A program made the translations under genes and the position numbers. From JACVRX01 sp963831385 (GTDB taxonomy: Bacteria > Actinomycetota > Actinomycetes > Jiangellales > Jiangellaceae): a stretch of 64,000 bases of DNA. The stretch covers positions 1 to 64,000 of the forward strand of contig CAWHPW010000007.1 of NCBI GenBank assembly GCA_963831385.1, written 5' to 3'. Positions 47,124 to 56,992 of the stretch are shown piece by piece. Every line of letters starts with the position of its first letter. Positions within the stretch are counted from its first letter, which is position 1. Below the pieces are notes generated by a model. The model had not been told where the DNA came from. It saw only the letters and a list, made by a program, of their open reading frames with translations, and did no database searches.

Positions 47124-47975
47124 TCAGCGGCGATAGCCGGACATCGCTTCGAGCCGGGCGATGCGCTCGGCCATCGGCGGATGCGACGAGAACAGTTTGG
47201 CCAGCCTGTCGCCGACGCGGAACGGGTTGGCGATCATCAAATGGCTGGCGGCAACCACCTCACGTTCCGCCGGAAGGGGTAGCTGGCGGGTACCCATGTC
47301 GAGCTTTCGGAGAGCGCTGGCCAGGGCCAGCGGGTCCCCAGTCAGGCGGGCGCCGTCGGCGTCGGCCTCGAACTCCCGAGAGCGGCTGATGGCGAGATGG
47401 ATCACCGACGCGGCGATCGGCCCCAGCACCATGAACAGCAGCGCTCCGAGCGGGCCGGGCCCGCCGTCGTCGTCGCTGTGTGGCAGGAAGAACGCGAAGT
47501 TCGCCATGAACATGATCACGCCGGCGAGCGTGGCCGCCACCGACGACGTGAGGATGTCGCGGTTGTACACGTGGGCCAACTCGTGCCCGAGGACTGCTCG
47601 GAGCTCCCTCTCCGTGAGGATCGTGACGATTCCCTCGGTGCAGCAAACGGCAGCGTTCGCGGGATTGCGCCCGGTAGCAAAGGCGTTGGGCGCCCGGGTG
47701 GGGCTCACGAACAGGCGGGGCATCGGCTGGCGCGCCGAGGTCGACAGCTCACGCACGATTCGATAGATGACCGGCTGCTGCGCTTCGCCGACGGGATAGG
47801 CCCGCATCGAACGCAGCGCGACCTTGTCGCTGTTGAAGTACGCGTAGCCATTGGTCGCGAGGGCGATGATGAGGGCGATCCAGAGCCCGGTGGTGCCGAA
47901 CAGCGACCCTACGAACAGGATCAGCGCGGACAGCAGCCCGAGCAGGGCTGCCGTCTTGAGCCCGTTGCGGTGCAC
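47124..47975 (-). CDS. htpX: M48 family membrane protease HtpX
   Basis: Zinc protease of the cytoplasmic membrane acting on misfolded membrane proteins. The 283-residue protein has two N-terminal hydrophobic segments, the HEXXH motif in LGHELAHVYN (residues 130-139), two more hydrophobic segments, and the third ligand region SRSREFEADADGARLTGDP. The GTG at 47975 is preceded by GAGAGGTTGAC. It lies 96 bases downstream of the second nuo cluster. Confidence 0.94.
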   Translation of the reverse strand: MHRNGLKTAALLGLLSALILFVGSLFGTTGLWIALIIALATNGYAYFNSDKVALRSMRAYPVGEAQQPVIYRIVRELSTSARQPMPRLFVSPTRAPNAFATGRNPANAAVCCTEGIVTILTERELRAVLGHELAHVYNRDILTSSVAATLAGVIMFMANFAFFLPHSDDDGGPGPLGALLFMVLGPIAASVIHLAISRSREFEADADGARLTGDPLALASALRKLDMGTRQLPLPAEREVVAASHLMIANPFRVGDRLAKLFSSHPPMAERIARLEAMSGYRR

Positions 47976-48071
47976 GTCAACCTCTCGTGATCGTCCCGGC
48001 GACTGGGAGGGGTCACGGGTGTCGTATCCGAAACGTACCGCTGGCAGGCGGCGTTCCCAGCCGCGCGGTGG

Positions 48072-49586
48072 TCAGCCGAGCAGCCCTGCGCTCACGTCGG
48101 CCAGGCCTATCACCAGCTGCGGCAGTACGGAGAACGCCACACCTGCTGCCAGGGCGATCCCGACCGCCAGCCCGGACGTCGCCGGAATGTCGTACGACAC
48201 CGCCTCTTGCCCGGCGCGTCGCCCAGCGAACAGTAGGGCGGTCCAGCGCAGGTAGTAGGCGAGCGCGATGACGGTGTTCACTGCGATCGCCACGGCAAGC
48301 CAGATGGCCCCGCCGGACACCGCCGAGTCGATCACGACGACCTTTGCCCACAACCCGGCCACACCGGGCGGCAGTCCGGCCAGCGCCAACAGGCCGAACG
48401 CCAGGGCGGCCGCACTCGCGGGCTCGGAGTAGGCCAGACCCCGGTAGTCCTCGATCAGACCCGACGGTCGGTTGCGGGTCACGACGACCACGACGCCGAA
48501 GGCCGCCAGGTTGACCACTGCGTAGACGCAGACGTAGGCGACGACCGCGGACATCGCCGCCCCCAGCTGCGCGCCGCTCACCCCGCTCGCCGCCACGCCG
48601 AGTGGCGCGAGCATGTATCCGGATTGTGCGACGGACGACCAGGCGAGCAGCCGGACGGCCCGCCGCTGGCGTAGCGCCGCGACGTTCCCCAGCGTCATCG
48701 TGGCCACCGAAACAACGGCGATCGCGGGAGCCCAGACGTCGGCGTATGCGGGAAATCCCTGGCCGACGACGATCACCAGCCCGACGATGCCCGCTGCCTT
48801 GGACACCACCGAGAGGAATGCGGCAACCACCACGGGCGCGCCCGCGTAGGTGTCGGGAACCCAGAAGTGGAATGGCACGGCTCCGACCTTGAACGCCAGC
48901 CCGACCAACGTGAGCACGACGCCGGCCGTCGCCACCGACGTTCGACTGGCCGGGTCTGCCAGCACGCCAGCGATGCGGTCCAGGTGCAGCGAGCCGGTCG
49001 CGCCATAGACCAGGCTGACCCCGTACAGCATGACGGCAATCGATACGACGGACACCAGGAAGAACGTCAGCGCGGCCTCGGCGCCACGCGCATCGCGTCG
49101 CCGCAGTCCGACGAGTGCGAACGCGGGCAAGGAGACAACCTCCAGGGCCACCACGATCGTGGCCAGGTCCCGGGCCGCGGCAAGAACGAGCGCGCCGGTC
49201 GCCGAGGCCAGGATGAGAAAACCGGTCTCGCCAGGTGGCAGCGGGTGGGCACCGGAAACCACGTCCCGGTGCGCGAGGAGCAGCACCACAATCGTCCCGA
49301 TGAGCACTACTGCCTGGAACACCAACGTGATCGGGTTGACGACGTAGGAACAAGACTCGAGGCCCCCGGGCGACCCGGCGACACAGAAAGTGCTCCGCAC
49401 GTCCCCCCACAGCGTTCCGACGATAAGCAGCGCCGCCAGCGCCCCGGCGACGGAGATCGTGGTCAGGACCGGAGCTGCCCGGCGCGGCAACCACAGATCC
49501 GCGACGAGTACGGCGAGCGCTGTGACAGCTGTCAGCACCGCCGGCCCGACGGTCAGCCAGTCGACGCTCTGCGCGAACTCCGTCAC
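48072..49586 (-). CDS. nuoN: NADH-quinone oxidoreductase subunit N (second cluster)
   Basis: Antiporter-like proton-pumping membrane subunit of complex I. The GTG at 49586 overlaps the nuoM stop (GTGA) with GGAG upstream, giving 504 residues and about 14 hydrophobic segments. Conserved features include VRLLAWSSVAQSGYMLAPLG and the ion-translocating FKVGAVPFHFWVPDTYAGAP. Last gene of the cluster; the longer in-frame start runs into nuoM. Confidence 0.94.
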   Translation of the reverse strand: MTEFAQSVDWLTVGPAVLTAVTALAVLVADLWLPRRAAPVLTTISVAGALAALLIVGTLWGDVRSTFCVAGSPGGLESCSYVVNPITLVFQAVVLIGTIVVLLLAHRDVVSGAHPLPPGETGFLILASATGALVLAAARDLATIVVALEVVSLPAFALVGLRRRDARGAEAALTFFLVSVVSIAVMLYGVSLVYGATGSLHLDRIAGVLADPASRTSVATAGVVLTLVGLAFKVGAVPFHFWVPDTYAGAPVVVAAFLSVVSKAAGIVGLVIVVGQGFPAYADVWAPAIAVVSVATMTLGNVAALRQRRAVRLLAWSSVAQSGYMLAPLGVAASGVSGAQLGAAMSAVVAYVCVYAVVNLAAFGVVVVVTRNRPSGLIEDYRGLAYSEPASAAALAFGLLALAGLPPGVAGLWAKVVVIDSAVSGGAIWLAVAIAVNTVIALAYYLRWTALLFAGRRAGQEAVSYDIPATSGLAVGIALAAGVAFSVLPQLVIGLADVSAGLLG

Positions 49587-51115
49587 GGCGCTGCTCCCGC
49601 GAGCAGCGCCTGCACAGCGGGGTTGACCAGGGTCAGGACGAGACCAGGCCACAGCCCGAGCACCAGGGTCAGGGCCACCAGCGGTCCCCAGCAGGCGACC
49701 TCGTGCGGGGTGACGTCGCCGAGGACGGCCAGCCGTGGACCGATCGTGTCCTCACCCTGACAGACCCGTCGCACGACCACGAGCAGATACCAGGCGGTGA
49801 GGACCAATCCGATCAAAGCGATGGCGAGCAGAGCCAGGAAGTACGGGCGCCGCAGCAGTTCAGCCGGATCGAAGGCACCGATCAGCGCGAGCAGCTCGCC
49901 CCAGAACCCGGCTAGCCCCGGTAGGCCGAGCGACGCGATTGCGGTGAACGTCAGCAGCGCCCCCAGCCGGGGCAGACGGACGTACAGTCCGCCGCCCAAC
50001 TCGTCGAAGTCACTGGTTCCGTGCCGATCCTTGATCGCGCCGGCCAGGAAGAACAGCAGACCGGTGATCACGCCATGGGCGAGCCCGGCGAAGACCGAGC
50101 CATTCAGGCCGGCCGGTGTCAACGTTGCAACGCCCAGAACGACGAAGCCCATGTGTCCCACGCTGGAAAAAGCGACCAGTCGCTTGAGGTCGCGCTGGCC
50201 GAGACAGGCGAGGGCACCGTAGATGATGCCCACCACCGCCAGACCCCCGAGCACCGGTGCCAGGCGAGCGACCCCGTCCGGAACGATCGGTACGGCCACT
50301 CGGACCAAACCATAGGAACCCATCTTCAGCAGCACGCCCGCCAGCAACACGGACCCGACGGTCGGCGCCTTCGCATGGGCATCGGGCAGCCAGCTGTGCA
50401 GTGGCCAGACAGGCACCTTCACCGCGAGGCCGCCCACAATGGCCAGTGCCGCGACGAGTTGGGCGCTGCGGCTGATTCCTTCCCCACCGCGGGCAGCGAG
50501 CTCGACCATGTCGAACGTGCCGGTCTGCGCATGGACGACCAGAAAGCCGACGAGCATCAGAGCCGAGCCGAGCAGCGTGTAGAGGATGAAGGTGGTCGCT
50601 GCTGCGGTGCGCCCGGGTTGATCGTGTGGGTCTCCCCACCAGGCAATGAGGAACCACATGGGAACGAGGACGACCTCGAAGAACAGGAAGAAGAGCAGCA
50701 GGTCGAGGGCGAGGAAGGTGCCTACCATCCCGACCTCGAGGAGCAAGACGATGGCGACGAACGCACGCAGCCGCCCTGCTTCCGGGCGAACCCGCACCGT
50801 GTAAAGACTGCAGCTGAACACGAGCAGCGCTGTTAGCAGCGCAAATGGCAGCGAGATGCCGTCGACACCGACATGCCACCTCAGGTCGAGGGCCGGAGCC
50901 CAGGCGGCGTCGGTGACCAGGTGATACTGCCCCCCGCCGTCGCGGCCGACCAGAACCGCCGCTGCCAGCAGGGCAAGCAGCGCGAGGCCCGATGCGACCA
51001 CCCCCGTTGCGGGGGCCAACCGGTCGCCGGCCCGCCGCGGCAGCACCGCGAGGCCGATACATGCGATGAGGGGCACTCCGAGCGCAATGTGCAGGAGCAA
51101 CTGACCGGTTACCAC
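49583..51115 (-). CDS. nuoM: NADH-quinone oxidoreductase subunit M (second cluster)
   Basis: Antiporter-like membrane subunit. The 510-residue product has about 14 hydrophobic segments and the signatures VPVWPLHSWLPDAHAKAPT and LVAFSSVGHMGFVVLGVATL. The GTG at 51115 overlaps the nuoL end by 7 bases. A second nuoM of the other operon enters at the right edge of the window. Confidence 0.95.
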   Translation of the reverse strand: MVTGQLLLHIALGVPLIACIGLAVLPRRAGDRLAPATGVVASGLALLALLAAAVLVGRDGGGQYHLVTDAAWAPALDLRWHVGVDGISLPFALLTALLVFSCSLYTVRVRPEAGRLRAFVAIVLLLEVGMVGTFLALDLLLFFLFFEVVLVPMWFLIAWWGDPHDQPGRTAAATTFILYTLLGSALMLVGFLVVHAQTGTFDMVELAARGGEGISRSAQLVAALAIVGGLAVKVPVWPLHSWLPDAHAKAPTVGSVLLAGVLLKMGSYGLVRVAVPIVPDGVARLAPVLGGLAVVGIIYGALACLGQRDLKRLVAFSSVGHMGFVVLGVATLTPAGLNGSVFAGLAHGVITGLLFFLAGAIKDRHGTSDFDELGGGLYVRLPRLGALLTFTAIASLGLPGLAGFWGELLALIGAFDPAELLRRPYFLALLAIALIGLVLTAWYLLVVVRRVCQGEDTIGPRLAVLGDVTPHEVACWGPLVALTLVLGLWPGLVLTLVNPAVQALLAGAAP

Positions 51116-52975
51116 CAGGCCGCCCCCGCTCCGGCAAGGGCAAGTACGGCGACGAAGGCCAGCCCCGCGGCGACGTAGGACTGCACCCGCCCGGATTGGG
51201 CTGCCTGCGGCACTCGCCCCAAGGCCCGTACCGCCGCTCCGGTACCGCGCACATAGGCATGGACGACGTCTCGGTCACCCAGCACGACCAGCCGCGAAAG
51301 CGCGGTGGCTGGTCCGACGATCACAGCGTCGTAGAGCCGGTCGATTCCGAAGCCGTCCGCAAGCAGTGGACCGACCGGGCCCAACGTGCTGGCCGGGTCG
51401 CGGCCGCCCAGGCGCTGCCATTCGGCCAACGCTGTCAGCGCGCCAACTCCGACCAGCGCCAGCGACAACGTCGCGGTACCGGCACTGACCGACGGAGCAT
51501 CGGGCTCGGTTGCCACACCGATTCCTGGGTTGAGCATCGCCTGTCACAATCGAGGGCATGAACGCGAGCGCGGCAAGCAGGACAGTCGGGACCGCGAGCA
51601 CCACCAGGGCGGTGCGCATCGGGGGCGGCGGATCGTGCGCCGTGGCCGAGACTGACTGGGTCGGGCCGCGGAAGGCCAGTAGCCAGGCCCGGGTCGCGTA
51701 CGCCGCCGTCACCAGGACGGCGAACAGGCCGGCCAGCAATACCAACCAGGCAGCCCAGGCCGGTAGCGGACCGCCGTGCAGTGCCGCGTCCTCGGCGGCA
51801 CCCAGCACCGATTCCTTGGAGAAGAATCCGCCCAGCGGTGGCAGGCCCATGAGCGCGGCCAGCCCGAGCGTGCTGCACAGATAGGTGAGAGGCATCGACC
51901 GCCGCAGGCCGCTCATCCCCGAGAGCATCGTGGTGCCGATGGCGTGCGCGATGGCGCCGGCTCCGAGGAACAGCAACGCCTTGAACGCGGCGTGGCTGAG
52001 CAGGTGGAACAGCCCTGCGGAATATCCCCCGACTGCCAACCCGCCGAGCATGTACGCGAGCTGGCTGGACGTCGACCACGCGAGGACCCGCTTGTAGTCG
52101 TCTTGGGCGAGCGCGGCAAGGGCGGCAAGCACCATCGTCGTGGCTGCCACCACCGCCAAGACAGCGAGAGCGACAGGTGAGAGCAGGAACACCGAGTCGA
52201 GCCGGGCGACGAGGAACACACCGGCGGCGACCATCGTCGCCGCGTGTATCAGCGCGGAGACCGGCGTCGGACCGGCCATGGCGTCGGGTAGCCACACGTG
52301 CAGCGGCACCTGGGCGGATTTCCCGACGACACCGCAGAGAAGAAGGACCAGCCCGAGGGTCAGCGTCGTCGACGCGGCAGCGGACTCCTGCAACACCGAT
52401 ATCTGAAATGAGCCGGCCAAGTCAGCGAGCACGAGGATCCCGGCGAGCATGCCGACGTCACCGAGCCGGGTGACGACAAATGCCTTGACTGCCGCAGCCC
52501 GGGCCTCGGGGCGCTCCCAATGCTGGCCGATCAACAAGGCCGAGCAGATGCCCATGACCTCCCAGCCGACCAGGAGCACGACCAGGTCGTCGGCGTAGAC
52601 GACGAGCAACATCGCCGAAGTGAACAGCGAGACCAGGGCGGCGTACGAGCCGTAGCGAGGCTCCGGCCGCATGTACGCCGTCGAGTACACCTGGACGGCG
52701 AACGCAACCATGGTCACCATCACGCCGATCGTCACGCCGAGACCGTCAGCGCGGGTGGCGACGGTGATCGGGATCCAGCCCGTCGGGACGGTTCCCCACA
52801 CGTCCACCGACGGCCCTCCGGCCCATACCGTCACCGCGGCGTATACCGCCAGGGCGAGCGCGAGGCCGGCGCCGATCACAGCGACCCGGCGTGCCGCGAG
52901 ACGGTTCCATCCGACGGCGAGGCCGATGAACGCCGCAGCGAAGGGGACTAGGAAGATTAACGGCACGACGATCAA
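51109..52975 (-). CDS. nuoL: NADH-quinone oxidoreductase subunit L (second cluster), frameshifted near 3' end
   Basis: Largest antiporter-like subunit of complex I. The TTG at 52975 overlaps the nuoK stop and has GGAGG 7 bases upstream; (M)IVVPLIFLVPFAAAFIGLAV begins it. Core motifs include SAQVPLHVWLPDAMAGPTPV and LIHAATMVAAGVFLVAR. After LLAALAFMPSIVTG the frame shifts near 51480-51546; the downstream frame ends with RVQSYVAAGLAFVAVLALAG. The corrected length is ~621 residues. As in map and rpoC an apparent extra base is involved. Confidence 0.88.
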
Positions 52976-53322
52976 CGTGCCGCCTCCGGCTCGGGGTTCT
53001 CCTCGACGACCTCGGTCCGCTCGTCGAGCAGGCCCAGATCGTCGAGGTCGGACGTTCCCCGGTTGCGGAACACGAGCAGCACGATCGCGAGCCCGACACC
53101 CACCTCCGCGGCGGCAATCGTGATGACGAACAGCGTCAGGACTTGGCCAGCGTGCAACGCGTCGGCCCACCACGCGTCGAACGCCACGAGATTGATGTTG
53201 ACGCCGTTGAGCATCAGTTCGACGGACATCAGCACGAGTACGGCGTTACGACGAGCCAGGACACCGAAGACACCGAGCGAGAAGAGCAGCGCAGACACGA
53301 CGAGCGGGAACGCCAGCCTCAT
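52972..53322 (-). CDS. nuoK: NADH-quinone oxidoreductase subunit K (second cluster)
   Basis: Small three-helix membrane subunit linking the quinone module to the pumps. From the ATG at 53322: MRLAFPLVVSALLFSLGVFG, then LMSVELMLNGVNINLVAFDA with the conserved membrane Glu, and ITIAAAEVGVGLAI. A charged ~25-residue tail makes it 116 residues. It overlaps nuoJ (ATGA) and nuoL. Confidence 0.95.
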   Translation of the reverse strand: MRLAFPLVVSALLFSLGVFGVLARRNAVLVLMSVELMLNGVNINLVAFDAWWADALHAGQVLTLFVITIAAAEVGVGLAIVLLVFRNRGTSDLDDLGLLDERTEVVEENPEPEAAR

Positions 53323-53834
53323 GACCTGTCCTCGCGACCCCGACCTCGGGAGAGAACGATCGCCCCAACCAGCGCGGCGAGCAAGAGCACGGAGAGGACC
53401 TCGAACGGCAGTACCCATGCGGCGAACAGCGCGGCTCCGATTGCCTTGCCGGTGCCGACATCGATCGTCTCGAGATCGATCTCCGCACTTCCCATGGCCG
53501 TCAGCACGCCACCGACCAGAACGGCAGCTGTCGCCGCTGCGATCGTGCCAGCGAGGACCACCCGAGTGAGGGGTGCAGCAGGAACCGGTCCGATCGGCGC
53601 GCGCGTCAGCATCAGCGCAAAGAGCACCAGGACGACCACAGCGCCGACGTAGATCAGGACCTGCACCCAGGCTATGAGCTCGGCGGTGAGCAGCAGGAAC
53701 AGCCCGGCCACTGCCCCGAGACTTACCGCGAGCCAGAGAGCGGCATGAACGACCCGGGACGTGGTGACGACGAGCACACCAGATCCGACGGCGACCGCAC
53801 CCAGCAGCACGAACGCCAGCTCGACTCCGTTCAC
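53319..53834 (-). CDS. nuoJ: NADH-quinone oxidoreductase subunit J (second cluster)
   Basis: Membrane subunit of complex I. The 171-residue product has five hydrophobic segments, with VQVLIYVGAVVVLVLFALML as the ND6-type signature. Its ATG overlaps the nuoI stop by four bases and nuoK follows with another four-base overlap. Confidence 0.95.
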   Translation of the reverse strand: MNGVELAFVLLGAVAVGSGVLVVTTSRVVHAALWLAVSLGAVAGLFLLLTAELIAWVQVLIYVGAVVVLVLFALMLTRAPIGPVPAAPLTRVVLAGTIAAATAAVLVGGVLTAMGSAEIDLETIDVGTGKAIGAALFAAWVLPFEVLSVLLLAALVGAIVLSRGRGREDRS

Positions 53835-54361
53835 CCGACCGCCCCGGGGCCCGTGGCCGCGGACTGGCGGGCGGTCTCGACCTCCTTGGGTTCAGCGGCG
53901 TTCGCATCCACTGCCGGTGGCGGCGGAACCGTCCACATCCACTCCCGGAGCCGCTCACGCTCGTGCACCAGGTCGCGGATGTCGAGCTCTGCATACTCGA
54001 ACTCCGGGGACCAGTGCAGCGCGTCGAAGGGGCACACCTCGATGCAGATGCTGCAGTACATGCACAGAGAGAAGTCGATCGCGAAGCGGTCGAGGACATT
54101 TCGGCTGCGGGCACGACCGCCTTCGGTCGCCGGCGGCAGTTCCTCCTTGTGCGAGTCGATGTAGATGCACCAGTCCGGGCACTCCCTGGCGCAGAGCATG
54201 CAGACCGTGCAGTTCTCCTCGGTCAGCGCGATGACACCCCTGCTGCGCGGCGGCAGCTGTGGCGCGGCGTCGGGGTACTGTGCGGTGACCGCGCGCCGGG
54301 TCAGGCGCCGGAAAGTCGTGGCCAGCCCGTATGCGAGGCCGAGACGAGCCATGGCTCCCAT
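53831..54361 (-). CDS. nuoI: NADH-quinone oxidoreductase subunit I (second cluster)
   Basis: Peripheral arm subunit with two [4Fe-4S] clusters: CTVCMLCARECP and CMYCSICIEVCP, each followed by Pro. The 176-residue product starts MGAMARLGLAYGLATTFRRL; the Met three codons in is an alternative. A Pro/Ala-rich tail follows. It carries electrons toward NuoB. It is separated from nuoH by a small extra gene. Confidence 0.95.
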   Translation of the reverse strand: MGAMARLGLAYGLATTFRRLTRRAVTAQYPDAAPQLPPRSRGVIALTEENCTVCMLCARECPDWCIYIDSHKEELPPATEGGRARSRNVLDRFAIDFSLCMYCSICIEVCPFDALHWSPEFEYAELDIRDLVHERERLREWMWTVPPPPAVDANAAEPKEVETARQSAATGPGAVG

Positions 54362-54475
54362 CTTGGTCTCTTCCGGGCGTCGATTCGACCCTCCACGCCC
54401 GTATCTCTCGCGATCATGAGACAGGTTTGCCGTCGGACCGTCAGACCGGCCGCAAGATCCACATGGCTGTGCTGT

Positions 54476-54727
54476 CTAGCGAATGAGACCGAGGAGAAAC
54501 ACGATCATCGCGACCGCGAGCACGAGAGCACCGGCCAACCCAGCGAGGAGCGCGACGGGGGCGGTCGACGGTGAGAGCTGCGCACGGCGACCCTGCCGAT
54601 GCGTAGAACGCCGCTTCGGCGGCATGGGAGCGTCGAGCTCGGCCCACACCGCTGCCAGTCCGAGCAAGCTGGTGTCGTCGGGAGACGGCTCACGTGCGGC
54701 GTACCGGCGCCGACGTTCTGTACGCAT
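54476..54727 (-). CDS. small membrane protein inside second nuo cluster, unknown
   Basis: An 83-residue product from the ATG at 54727: a strongly basic N-terminus (MRTERRRRYAAREPSPDDTS), a soluble middle and one C-terminal transmembrane segment (PVALLAGLAGALVLAVAMIV). It lies between nuoH (101 bases upstream) and nuoI (114 bases downstream), the only gaps in a cluster whose other genes nearly all overlap. The reading is GC-rich at third positions. The start is uncertain and I recognise no family. Confidence 0.5.
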   Translation of the reverse strand: MRTERRRRYAAREPSPDDTSLLGLAAVWAELDAPMPPKRRSTHRQGRRAQLSPSTAPVALLAGLAGALVLAVAMIVFLLGLIR

Positions 54728-54828
54728 CGTCTTCTGCCAATCGATCCGTGGTCGCTGCAGGCGACCCTCGACCGAGGCTAACCCGATCCCCGAGCCGCGC
54801 AAAGCCAGCGGCGGCCTTTCCGCGTTGA

Positions 54829-55782
54829 TCAGGTGAGCGCGACGAACCCCGTGATCGCCAGCTGCAGCAGCGCGAGTGGCACCAGCCACTGCCAGGCGAG
54901 GCGCTGGAGCTGGTCCTCGCGCAGGCGCGGGTAAGCCACGCGCAACCAAATGACCACGACGGCAATGGCGAAGGTCTTGAGAAGAGTCCACAGCCAGCCG
55001 AACGTGTCATCGAAGGGGCCATGCCACCCGCCGAGGAAGAGCACCGCGGTCAGCGCGCTGAGCAGCACGATCCCGGCATACTCGGCGAGCAGGAAGAAGG
55101 CAAAGCGCAGTCCGGTGTACTCGGTATAGGCCCCAAAGATGATCTCCGAGTCGGCCACCGGCATGTCGAACGGTGGCCTCTGTAGTTCGGCCAAGCCGGC
55201 CATGAAGAACACGACGGCACCGATTCCCTGCCATAGCAGCCACCACGGCTGCCAGGCCTCGACGATGCCCGGCAACGACAGCGTCCCGGCAGCCATGGCG
55301 ACCGACGCCGCAGTCAGCACGAATGGCAACTCATAGGCCATCAGTTGCGCGGCCGTGCGCAGACTGCCCAGCAGCGAGTACTTGTTGCCGCTCGCCCAGC
55401 CGCCCATCAGCGAACCCAGCACGCCCACGCCCATGACGGCGAGAACCACTAGCAGGCCGGCGTCGACGTCGACGCCGACCCAGCCGGGTGCCAGTGGGAC
55501 AAACGCCATCGCAACGAGATACGGGATCATCGCGACGGCGGGGGCGAGCCGGAACACTGCCGGGTCGGCGCGACCCGGGAGCACGTCCTCTTTCTGGGCG
55601 AACTTCACCCCATCGGCAATCAACTGCGCCCAGCCGTGGAACCCGCCTGCGTACATCGGCCCGACCCGGCCCTGCATGTGTGCCATGACCTTGTGCTCGG
55701 TCTGGCCGACGAGAAGGGGGAGCAACAGGAAGGCAGCGACGACGGCGACGACCCTTATGAGCGCCTCGACGAAGTCGATCAC
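54829..55782 (-). CDS. nuoH: NADH-quinone oxidoreductase subunit H (second cluster)
   Basis: Membrane subunit forming much of the quinone chamber with NuoD. The GTG at 55782 overlaps the nuoC stop (GTGA), giving 317 residues and eight hydrophobic segments, with HMQGRVGPMYAGGFHGWAQL, DGVKFAQKEDVLP and PFDMPVADSEIIFGAYTEYT. The first loop reads VGQTEHKV, an unusual variant of the usual WxERR pattern. The cluster lacks nuoD, its normal partner. Confidence 0.94.
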   Translation of the reverse strand: MIDFVEALIRVVAVVAAFLLLPLLVGQTEHKVMAHMQGRVGPMYAGGFHGWAQLIADGVKFAQKEDVLPGRADPAVFRLAPAVAMIPYLVAMAFVPLAPGWVGVDVDAGLLVVLAVMGVGVLGSLMGGWASGNKYSLLGSLRTAAQLMAYELPFVLTAASVAMAAGTLSLPGIVEAWQPWWLLWQGIGAVVFFMAGLAELQRPPFDMPVADSEIIFGAYTEYTGLRFAFFLLAEYAGIVLLSALTAVLFLGGWHGPFDDTFGWLWTLLKTFAIAVVVIWLRVAYPRLREDQLQRLAWQWLVPLALLQLAITGFVALT

Positions 55783-56375
55783 GGCGAGTCTTCCCCGCTG
55801 ACGGGCGGGCGCGGTCCCCAGGACGGATCCGGCACGCCTGGTGGCAACATCCGGCGGCGGGACGGCGCGGCCGCCGACTCGCCGCCCTCGCCCGGCTCTT
55901 TGGCGCCGGGCCAGGGCTTGGCGGCCCGTGCCGCCAGCACGAACTCCTTGCGCAACGGATAGCCCACGAAGCCGTCGGGCAGGAGTAGCGGGTCGAGGGC
56001 GGGATGCCCGTCGAAACCGATGCCGAACATCTCGTGGGTCTCGCGCTCGTGCCACGCCGCGCCGCGGTAGACGGCAGTGGCCGACGGCAGCACGGGTGCG
56101 TCTCGCGGGATGCGGGTTCGAACCAGCAGGTGCAGCACTGGATGCCGGGACAGATCGGCGACGTGAGCGACCACTGAGAAACCCTCGTCGAGCTCGTCCA
56201 CGGCGGAGAGCCAGTCGAAGAACGTCAGTCCTGAATCACGGGCGGCCTGCAGGGTAACGACCCAACGCTCTGCCACCACGTCGAAAACGGGGACCCCAAA
56301 TGCGTCGCCGACCTCCGCGCCCTCGCCCGCGGCATGGGCCAGCTGTACCGCCCAGTCGTCGCTGTGCTCGGTCAC
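55779..56375 (-). CDS. nuoC: NADH-quinone oxidoreductase subunit C (second cluster)
   Basis: 30-kDa-type peripheral subunit. The GTG at 56375 overlaps the nuoB stop (GTGA). The 198-residue product contains the signature AAWHERETHEMFGIGFDGHP and PLLLPDGFVGYPLRKEF, then a Pro/Gly-rich tail. It is not fused to NuoD, and nuoH follows directly, so nuoD, E, F and G are missing at the place they normally occupy. Confidence 0.93.
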   Translation of the reverse strand: MTEHSDDWAVQLAHAAGEGAEVGDAFGVPVFDVVAERWVVTLQAARDSGLTFFDWLSAVDELDEGFSVVAHVADLSRHPVLHLLVRTRIPRDAPVLPSATAVYRGAAWHERETHEMFGIGFDGHPALDPLLLPDGFVGYPLRKEFVLAARAAKPWPGAKEPGEGGESAAAPSRRRMLPPGVPDPSWGPRPPVSGEDSP

Positions 56376-56992
56376 GGGCGTTCCCGCTCCGACCGTGCGG
56401 GAGAGACGAGCGGGCGAGTCAGGACGGTGGGCGAGGCAGCGCGCCGAGCAGCGGCCGGGTCCGGATAGCGGTCGGCGAGGTTCTCGCCGGCGATCTTCTG
56501 CTGCAGCCTGAGAATTCCCTGCAGCAGAGCTTCGGGTCTCGGCGGGCAGCCGGGTACGTACACGTCGACGGGGACCACCTGGTCGACGCCTTTGGTCACC
56601 GAGTACGAGTCCCAGTACGGACCACCGGAGTTCGAGCATGCCCCGAACGAGATCACGTACTTGGGCTCCGGCATCTGCTCGTAGAGCCGTCGCACGGCTG
56701 GTGCCATCTTGTCCGTGACCGTTCCCGACACGACCATCAGGTCGGCCTGTCGGGGGCCGGGCGCGAACGGGATGACGCCGAGCCGGATGAAATCGTGGCG
56801 GGCCATCGAAGCCGCGATGAACTCGATGGCGCAGCACGCCAGGCCGAAGTTGAACACCCACAGCGAATAGCGCCGGCCCCAGTTGAGCACGATCCGGACC
56901 GGATCGGGCACCAACCGCTGGGCCGGTCCCACCGAGCCGGCTTGCTGCTCACTGTCCGGCAGCCCATGCCCGGGCATCCCCAGTTCGGTCAC
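56372..56992 (-). CDS. nuoB: NADH-quinone oxidoreductase subunit B (second cluster)
   Basis: Carries cluster N2, the last iron-sulfur centre before quinone. All four ligands are present: the Cys pair in GLACCAIEF, Cys in GACSNSGGPY and in VPGCPPRPEALLQ. The GTG at 56992 overlaps the nuoA stop; a GTG two codons upstream is possible. The length is 206 residues including an N-terminal ~30-residue leader. Confidence 0.95.
   Translation of the reverse strand: MTELGMPGHGLPDSEQQAGSVGPAQRLVPDPVRIVLNWGRRYSLWVFNFGLACCAIEFIAASMARHDFIRLGVIPFAPGPRQADLMVVSGTVTDKMAPAVRRLYEQMPEPKYVISFGACSNSGGPYWDSYSVTKGVDQVVPVDVYVPGCPPRPEALLQGILRLQQKIAGENLADRYPDPAAARRAASPTVLTRPLVSPARSERERP

Noticed and set aside
48013..49494. 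Long Arg-rich minus frame overlapping nuoN
   Set aside because: It is a frame shadow of the nuoN coding region with no domain.
52972..54114. 380-residue protein ending in nuoK
   Set aside because: The N-terminal part is a shadow of nuoJ/nuoI; NuoK starts at the ATG at 53322 with the four-base overlap.
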